Assembly (NCBI GenBank): GCA_024233215.1
Contig: JACKPW010000001.1
Coordinates: forward strand, 496,001-560,000
DNA: 64,000 nucleotides
Origin: Verrucomicrobiales bacterium
Lineage (GTDB): Bacteria > Verrucomicrobiota > Verrucomicrobiia > Limisphaerales > J093
Direction: 5' to 3'
Shown piece by piece: positions 24,961 through 32,571 of this stretch. Position 1 is the stretch's first letter, and each line of letters opens with the position of its first letter. Both the position numbers and the translations under genes were made by a program. The notes beneath the pieces are model-generated. The model did not search any database. It was given only the letters and a program-made list of their open reading frames with translations, and had not been told where the DNA came from.

Positions 24961-26430
24961 ATGAACGCCAACGCCGCCGCGCCCTCCCCCTACCGCCCCC
25001 CCATCGCCATCCTGGGGGTGCCGTTCGACAATGTCACCACCGCCGACACCCTCCGGCTGATCGGCGAGATGATCGCCACCCGAAAACCCCACTACCTGGT
25101 CACCGCCAACGTCGATTTCGTGGTGCAGGCCCAGTCCGATCTCGAACTGCGCCGCATCCTGCACGACGCCCACCTGGTGGTGGCCGACGGCATGCCACTC
25201 GTCTGGGCCTCCCGCTGGCTGGGCAATCCCCTGCTGGAACGGGTCACCGGGTCGGGCATGACGCCGCTGCTCCTCGCCGAGGCCGAGCGTCGGGGCTGGC
25301 GGGTCTTCCTGCTCGGCGGCACCGAACGAAGCGTCGCCCAGGCCGCCGCCGCCACCCAACAGCGGCACCCCGGACTCGAGCTGGTTGGCGCCTATTCGCC
25401 GCCGTTCAAGCCACTTCTGGAAATGGATCACAACGACATCCTGCAGCGACTGCGGGAGGCACGTCCCGACATCCTCCTGGTGGCCTTCGGTTGTCCGAAG
25501 CAGGAAAAGTGGCTGAACATGCACTACCGCGATGCCGGCGTGCCGGTGGGGATCGGCGTGGGAGCCACCATCGACTTCCTGGCCGGCACCGTGCGCCGGG
25601 CCCCGGTCTGGATGCAACGATCCGGATTGGAATGGGTCTTCCGTCTGGCCCAGGAACCGAAACGGCTCTTCCGTCGCTATTTCACGGACCTCTGGGTCTT
25701 CGGTCGGGCGCTGCTCCGGCAACTGCGCGAGATGCGTTCCCGCCGGCGCCCCACCACCGCCCGGAACGGCATGGCAAGCCGGCCGCTCGCGGACACTGCG
25801 GACCTGGCGCTCAGACTCCCTGGACAGTTCGACGCCCTCGCGGTCCGGGAACACGAGGGGACCTGGACCGAACTGCAACGGCACCCCGGCAACCTGCTCA
25901 TCGAGTGCGATGCCGTGGAGTTCGTGGACAGCACGGCGTTCGGACTGCTGATCCGCCTGCAAAAGGAATGCCGCACCCGCAACCGGCAACTCGCCCTTGT
26001 CGCTCCCTCCCCCGCCATGCAACGCGGCCTCGAGTTGATGAAACTCACCGGCTTCCTTGCCCAGGCACCGGACCTCCCCGCCGCCCTGGCCCTGGTGGCC
26101 GAACGCAACCGGGAACAAAACGTCGTTCGCTCCCTCCTCCTGGGTGCCCCCGGGGAAATCGTCCATTGGACCGGCGAAATCACCGCGGACCGGACCCCGG
26201 AAATCCGCCGCGTCACCGAGCCCCTGCTGACCCCACCCAACGCGGAGGTCACCCTGGATCTCTCCGCCGTGCGTTTCATCGACAGCTCCGGCATCGGACT
26301 GCTGGTGGGGCTCCGCAAGCAGGCCGGGCGGACCGGTGCCCGGTTGAACTTCAGCAACCCCTCCACCGCCGTCCGGGACGTCGCCCGGCTGTTGCGAATG
26401 GAGACCTACCTGTTTGGCAACCGATCATGA
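24961..26430 (+). CDS. WecB/TagA/CpsF glycosyltransferase fused to two STAS domains
   Basis: A 489-residue fusion. Residues 1-258 are a GT26 glycosyltransferase (I-L-G-V-P-F-D-N, V-T-A-N-V-D-F, A-D-G-M-P-L-V-W, F-G-C-P-K-Q-E-K-W and G-V-G-A-T-I-D-F-L-A-G), the family that adds N-acetylmannosamine(uronate)-type sugars to lipid-linked intermediates. A basic linker follows (about 258-270). STAS domain 1 (about 280-380) has F-V-D323-S324-T325; STAS domain 2 (about 395-489) has F-I-D441-S442-S443-G. Both keep a potential phospho-serine. STAS domains are not part of GT26 enzymes; this fusion suggests that the partner switch encoded at 11773-13933 acts on the enzyme directly (inference). ATGA overlap with the next gene. 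Confidence 0.9.
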   Translation: MNANAAAPSPYRPPIAILGVPFDNVTTADTLRLIGEMIATRKPHYLVTANVDFVVQAQSDLELRRILHDAHLVVADGMPLVWASRWLGNPLLERVTGSGMTPLLLAEAERRGWRVFLLGGTERSVAQAAAATQQRHPGLELVGAYSPPFKPLLEMDHNDILQRLREARPDILLVAFGCPKQEKWLNMHYRDAGVPVGIGVGATIDFLAGTVRRAPVWMQRSGLEWVFRLAQEPKRLFRRYFTDLWVFGRALLRQLREMRSRRRPTTARNGMASRPLADTADLALRLPGQFDALAVREHEGTWTELQRHPGNLLIECDAVEFVDSTAFGLLIRLQKECRTRNRQLALVAPSPAMQRGLELMKLTGFLAQAPDLPAALALVAERNREQNVVRSLLLGAPGEIVHWTGEITADRTPEIRRVTEPLLTPPNAEVTLDLSAVRFIDSSGIGLLVGLRKQAGRTGARLNFSNPSTAVRDVARLLRMETYLFGNRS

Positions 26431-27587
26431 AAATCGGGATTTCCACCACCATGATCCAGCGCGGCAAATCGGGCGTGGCCCAGTACGTCCTCGCGCTGGT
26501 CCGGGCCCTGCTGGAGTGTCCGGGAGAACACCGACTGCACCTGCTGGTCCTGGAAGAGGATGAGGCGTTGTTCGCCTTCGCGCGCGACCGGGCGGAAGTC
26601 GTCCCCGTCCCGGAATCCGCCCGCCCGCCCGTGCCGAACATTCGCTGGCACCAGACCCACCTCCCCGCCCTCACCCACCGCCTCGGGCTCGACGTCCTCC
26701 ATGTCCCCAGCTACCGGCGCCTGCTCTGGCCCCGCCCCTGCGCACTCGTCGGCACCATCCACGACCTGGCACCGTTCCACCTCGCCACCAAGTACGACTG
26801 GAAACGCATGCTCTACGGCCGCGTCGTAGTGAAACGCCTCGCCCGTCGTCAGCATGAGATCGTCGCCGTCAGCCAGCAGACGGCACGGGACTTGCATCGC
26901 TTCTTCGGCCTCGGTCCCGACCGCGTCACCGTCGTCTGGAACGGCATCGATCATGGCCGCTTCCGCGAGGGCACCCCGGACGCCGACCGGGCGGAGGCCG
27001 CCGCGCGCTGGGGCCTTGACCGGCCGTTCTTCCTCTACGTCTCCCGCCTGGAGCATCCCGCCAAGAATCATGTGCGGTTGATCGAGGCCTTCGAGCGCTT
27101 CAAGCAGCGAACCGGCTCCGTCTGGGTGCTTGCGCTCGCGGGCGGCGACTGGCACGGCGTGGAGGCCATCCGCGCCGCGGCCGCCGCCTCGCCCTGCGCC
27201 CGCGACATCCGGTTCCTGGGGTTCGTCGACGACGCGGCCCTGCCCACGCTCTACCGCGCCGCGGGGGTGTTCGTCTATCCGTCCCTGTTCGAAGGCTTCG
27301 GCCTGCCGCCGGTTGAGGCCATGGCTTGCGGCACCCCCGTCATCAGTTCCACCCGCGGGGCGCTGCGGGAAGTGGTGGCCGACGCGGCACGCACCGTGGA
27401 TCCGGAAGATCCCGGGGACCTTGAGGAGGCGCTCACCGCGGTGGCTGGTAGTTCGGCGGAACGCGACCGGCTGCGAACTGCCGGCCTCGCCAACGCCGCC
27501 CGATTCGATTGGTCGACCGCCGCTCGCGAGACCCTCGCGCTCTACGAACGGGCCGCCAGCCGCGTCCGGGGCCCGGTTAAGACGTGA
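26427..27587 (+). CDS. Glycosyltransferase family 4/1
   Basis: A 386-residue GT-B enzyme. It shows a glycine-rich N-terminal acceptor loop (R-G-K-S-G-V-A-Q-Y), T-I-H-D-L-A-P in the middle, V-S-R-L-E-H-P-A-K-N and the donor motif F-E-G-F-G-L-P-P-V-E followed by C-G-T-P-V-I. It resembles mannosyl/rhamnosyl transferases of polysaccharide loci. The ATG at 26427 is fixed by overlap with the GT26-STAS stop; the frame remains open far upstream, but that part is the shadow of the previous gene. Confidence 0.9.
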   Translation: MKIGISTTMIQRGKSGVAQYVLALVRALLECPGEHRLHLLVLEEDEALFAFARDRAEVVPVPESARPPVPNIRWHQTHLPALTHRLGLDVLHVPSYRRLLWPRPCALVGTIHDLAPFHLATKYDWKRMLYGRVVVKRLARRQHEIVAVSQQTARDLHRFFGLGPDRVTVVWNGIDHGRFREGTPDADRAEAAARWGLDRPFFLYVSRLEHPAKNHVRLIEAFERFKQRTGSVWVLALAGGDWHGVEAIRAAAAASPCARDIRFLGFVDDAALPTLYRAAGVFVYPSLFEGFGLPPVEAMACGTPVISSTRGALREVVADAARTVDPEDPGDLEEALTAVAGSSAERDRLRTAGLANAARFDWSTAARETLALYERAASRVRGPVKT

Positions 27588-27691
27588 TCCCCGCCCTCAA
27601 ACCCTCTATGCTGTCCACATGCCAGTGACTGAACCAGACGAGGTCCGACCCGCCGGCCATTGGTCCCGTGGGAAGCACCCGCCGCTTGTCC

Positions 27692-30600
27692 ATGAATCCC
27701 CAGCCTGCTGAGTCCGTGTCGGGAGTCGTTGCTCGATCAGATTCCGGCGGTTCCGTCGGAACCGGATCGTCGCCTTTCCCGCGCGGTGGAGCCGGCCAGG
27801 CGGGCTCCGGCTCACCCCTTCCCTTCGATCCGCTTCGTCTGCTGGTGGGCGCGGCACGTTGGTGGCGGAGCATCCTGCTCGCCGGGGTGGTCCTGGCAGC
27901 GGTGGCCGCGGCCGCCGGCTGGTTCCGTTTCAGCAGCCATTACACCGCCACCGTCCAGCTCATCCGGCGCGAACTGCCCAACAGCTTCCGCGCCAGCGAT
28001 CTCGGGGAGTCGTTCAAACCCCGCCAGTTCTCCACCGCCACCATCATCGCCATGATGCGGTCCCCGGGCCTGCTGGCGAAGGTCGGAAGCCGCGCCCAAC
28101 CCCGGGTGTCCGGCCGGGAACTGAACCGCCGGCTCGTGATCACCGCCGAGCGGGGTACCGACCTCATCACCATCAACTTCGAAGGAGACCACGGCCGCGA
28201 GGCCTCCGCCGCCATGATCAACGACTACGCGCACGAAGTCGTCGACCTGACGCGCACCCTGCAAACCCAGGAAGCGGCGGAGTTGAGCCGGTTTCTCGAT
28301 GAGCAACTCCTCAAGGTCGAGCGCGAGTTGACGGACGCCAGCCAGGAACTGCTGGTCTTCAGTCAACGGACCGGCTTCGTCAGCGCCGAGAAGGAGGCCG
28401 AGGCCTATCTTCGTCGGCTCAACGACGCCGAGGCCCGCCTCCAAACCACCCGGCTCCAACGCGAAACCCTCGAGTTCCAGATCGCTGCGGCGGAGCGCGA
28501 GATCGCCCAGCAGAATCCCATCAAGCTGCGCTTGAACGAGGCCCGTCAGACCCTGGATGCCCTGCTGGCGGACTACACGGAAGCCAATCCCCGGGTGATC
28601 GCTCAGAAGGCCCAGATCGCCACCCTGGAGCAGCGGCTGGCAAGTGCCACGAACACCGTGGAGGACTTTCAACCCGGTCCCAATACCGTTGCCAACAGCC
28701 TCTACCTGGACCTCGTGTCCTACAAGGCCCAGCGCGACGCCATCGACCAGCAGTTCCCCGAACTCGAGGCCTACCAGACCAACCTGCTCCAGCGATTGAA
28801 GGCCGTGCCGGAACAAAGCCAGAACTACGCCCGGCTCAAGTCGCGCCAGGTCGCCCTGGAAACCGCCCGCGATCTGCTGGCCGGCCGCCGCCGCGAAGCG
28901 GAGTTGTTCGCCGAGAATTCCCCCGGCTATTACCGGTTGTTCGCGGAAACCACCCCGGGCCAGGTCGCCGAAAGCAGCCGTGGCCGCAAGATCCTCCTGG
29001 TCACCGTCGCCGGCGGCTTCATGGGGGCGGGCCTCGCCCTCTTGCTGGCACTCGGGGTGGCCATGCTGGACGACCGCGTGGTTTCTCCCGGGGATGTCCG
29101 CCGCCTCACCCGCGTGCCGCTGCTCGCCCACGTGGGCGATCTCGGGCAACTCGAAACCGGGGAACTCGCCATCTGGCGCTTCCGCCTCTGGTCGGTGCTC
29201 CAGCGCACCCTCGGCATCGCCGACGGCGAATCCACCGTCATCGGACTGATCTCGGCATTGGACGGCGAGGGACGGTCCACCTGGCTCGGTCTCATCCGCG
29301 AGGCAGCCGCCGAACGCGAATGGCGCACGGTCAGCCTCACCAACCGGCCGGGGACCGACCCCGCAACCTCCCTGCCCCTGGCAACCGCGCTGGCAGATCC
29401 CGGCCGGGTCCTCGAGATCGTCGGGCGTCATGGTCATTGCGAGGTGGCGTGGGACGCGGGATTCGGTCGGACGGCATCCGACCGTTCCGCCTGTCGCCAG
29501 GCCCTGAGAGCGTGGCAGGAAATGGAACGGTGCGTGATTCTGCTCGAGTTGCCGCCCGGCAGCCGGCTCGAATCGGTCATGCTCGCCGAACACCTGCCGC
29601 ACGTGTTCTGGCTGGCGGGCAGTGGCCAGGCCCGGGCCGGACAGGTTTCCGCCCTGCTGACCACGCTCCGCCTGGCCGGAGTCCGGCTTTCCGGCGCCTT
29701 CCTCAACCGGTTGCCCCCCCTCTACCGTCGTCTCCCCGACCTCAGCCGGTTTGGTTTTCTGCTCGCCCTTGCCCTCGGGCTGGGTTGGGGAACGCTGGAG
29801 TGCCCAACCCTCCAGGCGGCGGAGGAGGCGCCCCCGGGGGATCCCGCGGCCCGGAACGGAGTTCTCTCGGCCGCCAACGCCGGCCCGCATCTCGCCCCGT
29901 GGCAGGAGCGGTTGACGCTGGGGCCGGGCGATCTCGTGAACCTCTCGATCTATGGCCAGAAACAATACACCCGGGAGGCCGTTCCCGTCGGGCCCGACGG
30001 ACGCCTGAATTACCTGCAGGTCAACGGGCTCATGGCGGCGGGGCTCACCATCGACGAACTCCGGGAAAGCCTGAACCGCGAGCTGGCAGATTACTTTCGC
30101 AATCCCCGCGTGGTCGTCACCCCGGCCGGGTGGCGCAGCAAGAAGTATTACCTGCTCGGCACCATCATGGACCGCGGGGCCTTCTCCCTCGAGCAACCGC
30201 TGACCATCGTCGAGGCAACCGCCCGCGCCCGCGGCATCGCCACCGGCCTGCTCGAACAGAACACCGTGGAGATCGCCGACCTGGCCCGGACCTTCCTCAT
30301 CCGCCAGGGTCGCCGGATGCCCGTCGATTTCGTGAAGCTCTTTCAGGAGGGCGACCTGAGCCAGAACATCCTGCTCGAGCCCGGGGACTACATCTACTTT
30401 CCTTCGGCCACGCTCAACGAGGTCTACGTGCTCGGCGCCGTGGCCCGTCCCGGCACCGTGGGCGTCACGGAATCCGCCACCGTGTTGAGCGTTCTCACCA
30501 CCCGCGGCGGTTTCAGCCCCAAGGCCTACAAACAACGCGTGCTCGTCGTGCGTGGTTCCCTGGACCAACCCGAAACCCATGTGGTCAACGTGGGCGCCAT

Positions 30601-30790
30601 CCTGGCCGCCAAGGCCCCCAACTTCCCGGTGCTCCCGAAGGACATCATCTACGTGGCCGATCGGCCGTGGTCGCGGGTCGAGGAACTGTTGGACATGGCG
30701 GTGAAGGCGTTCGTGGTGACTGCCACCACTGAGTGGGTGAACGCCAACGTCAGTCCCCTGATTGTGGAACCCATCCTGCCGGCGCCATGA
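27692..30790 (+). CDS. Wzz/Wzc-like chain-length protein fused to Wza-like export domain
   Basis: A 1032-residue fusion. Wzz-type N-terminal part: membrane span about 60-77, periplasmic coiled coil (about 190-320), second span about 433-456. Then a cytoplasmic BY-kinase-like domain (about 470-675), whose P-loop reads A-L-D-G-E-G-R528-S-T with Arg replacing the Walker A Lys, and with no C-terminal tyrosine cluster. A third span (about 687-703) leads into Poly_export and SLBB-like repeats (about 740-1000). These have L-G-P-G-D and Y-V-L-G-A-V segments like the separate lipoprotein encoded next. The topology in-out-in-out would put the Wza part in the periplasm, tethered to the inner membrane. 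GTG 27668 is an alternative start. Confidence 0.85.
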   Translation: MNPQPAESVSGVVARSDSGGSVGTGSSPFPRGGAGQAGSGSPLPFDPLRLLVGAARWWRSILLAGVVLAAVAAAAGWFRFSSHYTATVQLIRRELPNSFRASDLGESFKPRQFSTATIIAMMRSPGLLAKVGSRAQPRVSGRELNRRLVITAERGTDLITINFEGDHGREASAAMINDYAHEVVDLTRTLQTQEAAELSRFLDEQLLKVERELTDASQELLVFSQRTGFVSAEKEAEAYLRRLNDAEARLQTTRLQRETLEFQIAAAEREIAQQNPIKLRLNEARQTLDALLADYTEANPRVIAQKAQIATLEQRLASATNTVEDFQPGPNTVANSLYLDLVSYKAQRDAIDQQFPELEAYQTNLLQRLKAVPEQSQNYARLKSRQVALETARDLLAGRRREAELFAENSPGYYRLFAETTPGQVAESSRGRKILLVTVAGGFMGAGLALLLALGVAMLDDRVVSPGDVRRLTRVPLLAHVGDLGQLETGELAIWRFRLWSVLQRTLGIADGESTVIGLISALDGEGRSTWLGLIREAAAEREWRTVSLTNRPGTDPATSLPLATALADPGRVLEIVGRHGHCEVAWDAGFGRTASDRSACRQALRAWQEMERCVILLELPPGSRLESVMLAEHLPHVFWLAGSGQARAGQVSALLTTLRLAGVRLSGAFLNRLPPLYRRLPDLSRFGFLLALALGLGWGTLECPTLQAAEEAPPGDPAARNGVLSAANAGPHLAPWQERLTLGPGDLVNLSIYGQKQYTREAVPVGPDGRLNYLQVNGLMAAGLTIDELRESLNRELADYFRNPRVVVTPAGWRSKKYYLLGTIMDRGAFSLEQPLTIVEATARARGIATGLLEQNTVEIADLARTFLIRQGRRMPVDFVKLFQEGDLSQNILLEPGDYIYFPSATLNEVYVLGAVARPGTVGVTESATVLSVLTTRGGFSPKAYKQRVLVVRGSLDQPETHVVNVGAILAAKAPNFPVLPKDIIYVADRPWSRVEELLDMAVKAFVVTATTEWVNANVSPLIVEPILPAP

Positions 30791-31920
30791 TCCCGATGGC
30801 TTGGCATTCCCCAATCCCACAGTCCGGGCGGCAATCCCGGACCGGGACCGCCGTCTGGCTCGGACTGGTGGCCGGGATGGTGCTCCTGGTGGCGGGTGCC
30901 GGATGCCGTTCTTCCAGCAGCGGCGCGCCCCATTTCGATCCCCGGGCCACCACGGCGCAACCACTCACCAACCTCGTGGAGGTCGGATTCACCAACACCC
31001 TCAACCCGGAATGGCTCGAACCCTCACGCAAACCCTACCGCCTCGGTCCCGGCGACGAAATCGACATTGAGATCCTCGGCGAGAGCGACGGACCGACCGA
31101 GACTTTTGTCGGGCCGGACGGCCGGATCTATTTTCAACTGATTCCCGGTCTTCAGGTCTGGGGACTTTCGCTCGAGGAGGCGCGCGAACTGATTGAGGAA
31201 CGGGCGGCCGAGTACGTGCGCGAGCCCCAGGTGGCGATCACTCTGCGGGAGGTCCGGAGCAAGCGGGTATGGGTGCTCGGGCGGGTCAGCACCCCGGGGC
31301 TCTATCCGCTCCGCGCCCCAATGACCATCATTGAGGCAATCACCCTGGCCGGCGGCCTCTTCACCTCCCGGTTCTCCGGCACCACCGAGGAACTGGCTGA
31401 TCTGCATCACTCCTTCGTGATCCGCGATGGCAGCATGCTCCCCGTGCATTTTCACGAACTCCTCCGCGAAGGCGACACCTCGCAGAACATCTACCTCGAA
31501 CCCGACGACTTCATCTACCTGCCGTCCTCGTTGTCCTCCGAAATCTATGTGCTCGGTGCCGTAAATTTCCCCCGCGCCGTGGCGTTCAAGGACCAGGTCA
31601 GCCTGGTCTCCGCCGTTGCCCACGCCCGCGGCCCCCTCAAGGACGCCTGGCTGGGCCACGTGGCAATCGTCCGGGGTTCCCTCACCGAACCCCGGATCGC
31701 CATCGTGGACTACGATGCCATCGTCAAGGGACGGGCTCCCAACGTGAGGTTGGAAGCACACGACATCGTCTACGTGCCGTTCGCCCCCTACCGCTCCCTC
31801 AAGAATTACGCCAACCTGATTGTGAACACCTTCGTGCGGACGATCGCGGCCAACGAGGGCGGTCGGGCCGCCAACCCGGATTACAGCAAGCCTGGCGTGT
31901 CCATCCCGATTTCCCAGTAA
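30787..31920 (+). CDS. Wza-like polysaccharide export lipoprotein
   Basis: A 377-residue protein with a lipoprotein signal peptide: hydrophobic stretch about 22-39, lipobox A-G-A-G-C with Cys40. The Poly_export domain (about 85-170, Y-R-L-G-P-G-D-E-I) and SLBB repeats follow. The family forms the outer-membrane exit pore for capsule/exopolysaccharide. It is similar to the C-terminal third of the preceding fusion protein (shared S-Q-N-I-x-L-E-P-x-D-x-I-Y and E-I/V-Y-V-L-G-A-V), so the two look like a duplicated pair. ATGA overlap fixes the start. It ends the export operon. Confidence 0.9.
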   Translation: MIPMAWHSPIPQSGRQSRTGTAVWLGLVAGMVLLVAGAGCRSSSSGAPHFDPRATTAQPLTNLVEVGFTNTLNPEWLEPSRKPYRLGPGDEIDIEILGESDGPTETFVGPDGRIYFQLIPGLQVWGLSLEEARELIEERAAEYVREPQVAITLREVRSKRVWVLGRVSTPGLYPLRAPMTIIEAITLAGGLFTSRFSGTTEELADLHHSFVIRDGSMLPVHFHELLREGDTSQNIYLEPDDFIYLPSSLSSEIYVLGAVNFPRAVAFKDQVSLVSAVAHARGPLKDAWLGHVAIVRGSLTEPRIAIVDYDAIVKGRAPNVRLEAHDIVYVPFAPYRSLKNYANLIVNTFVRTIAANEGGRAANPDYSKPGVSIPISQ

Positions 31921-31929
31921 AACCGTGGT

Positions 31930-31947
31930 CGCCGACGTCGGTCGGCG
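31930..31947 (+). terminator. Hairpin after the export operon (possible terminator)
   Basis: A perfect 7-base inverted repeat (CGCCGAC / GTCGGCG, loop GTCG) begins 10 bases after the Wza stop. No T-run follows, so it could be a 3'-end stabilising hairpin or a Rho-assisted stop rather than a true intrinsic terminator. Confidence 0.35.
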
Positions 31948-32019
31948 CACTCCAACCCGAAAGGAAATCCAAAGCCACGGACGGACCTCCGCGGCCACCG
32001 CAGGCTCCAGAAAGGGCGC

Positions 32020-32394
32020 TCAGCCCGGATGCCAGTGAAACGGCCGGCCCTCCAGCAGATTGAGCACGTTGTTCACGAGCAGCCAGGCCACCACGGCCAG
32101 GGTCCCCACCCAGAGTGGGGGGAGCGCCCCCAGCAGCAGAAGGGAAACACCGCGCCGAAGCAGGCTGCGCAAACCCAGCCAGGTGAGCCATAGCAGCAAC
32201 CCCAGGTGTAGGATCAACAGCGGGAGAAAGCCCACCCGGACGAAGGCCCGCAGTCCCACCGGCCACCCGCCGGAGTTTTGCCAGAACACCGGGTCCTCCC
32301 GCCACCAGGCAAACACTCCGATCACCGCCAGCAAAACCGTGTCCACCAATGCCAGCAGGATGGCCCCTCCACGCATCGGTCCGGCCAAATCCAT
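32020..32394 (-). CDS. Small integral membrane protein of unknown function
   Basis: About 124 residues with three or four hydrophobic segments (I-L-L-A-L-V-D-T-V-L-L-A-V near the start, L-L-I-L-H-L-G-L-L-L-W-L in the middle, V-G-T-L-A-V-V-A-W-L-L-V near the end). No family was recognised. The frame is open upstream to 32493; ATG 32394 is preferred because G-G-G-A-A lies about 8 bases ahead and the first membrane span follows directly. It converges on the export operon and diverges from the DUF1080 gene. Confidence 0.5.
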   Translation of the reverse strand: MDLAGPMRGGAILLALVDTVLLAVIGVFAWWREDPVFWQNSGGWPVGLRAFVRVGFLPLLILHLGLLLWLTWLGLRSLLRRGVSLLLLGALPPLWVGTLAVVAWLLVNNVLNLLEGRPFHWHPG

Positions 32395-32571
32395 CGGCGG
32401 TTCCCACACTCCCCCCCCGGTGGGCTCATCGCGGCTCGCTCCGCAGGCAACGCGCATGGGGTGGATCGTGGCGGCTTCGCGGCGCGGTGGCAAGGCCGTC
32501 CGAGACGGCCCAGGCCCACGCCCACCAACATTTCATCGTCAGCCCGGCATCGGCCAGGTAGGCTGCCCTCC

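Noticed and set aside
27812..30964. Very long reverse-strand open frame opposite the Wzz-Wza fusion
   Set aside because: Its sequence has no recognisable domain and mirrors the GC3-rich codons of the forward gene, which carries clear Wzz, SLBB and membrane features.
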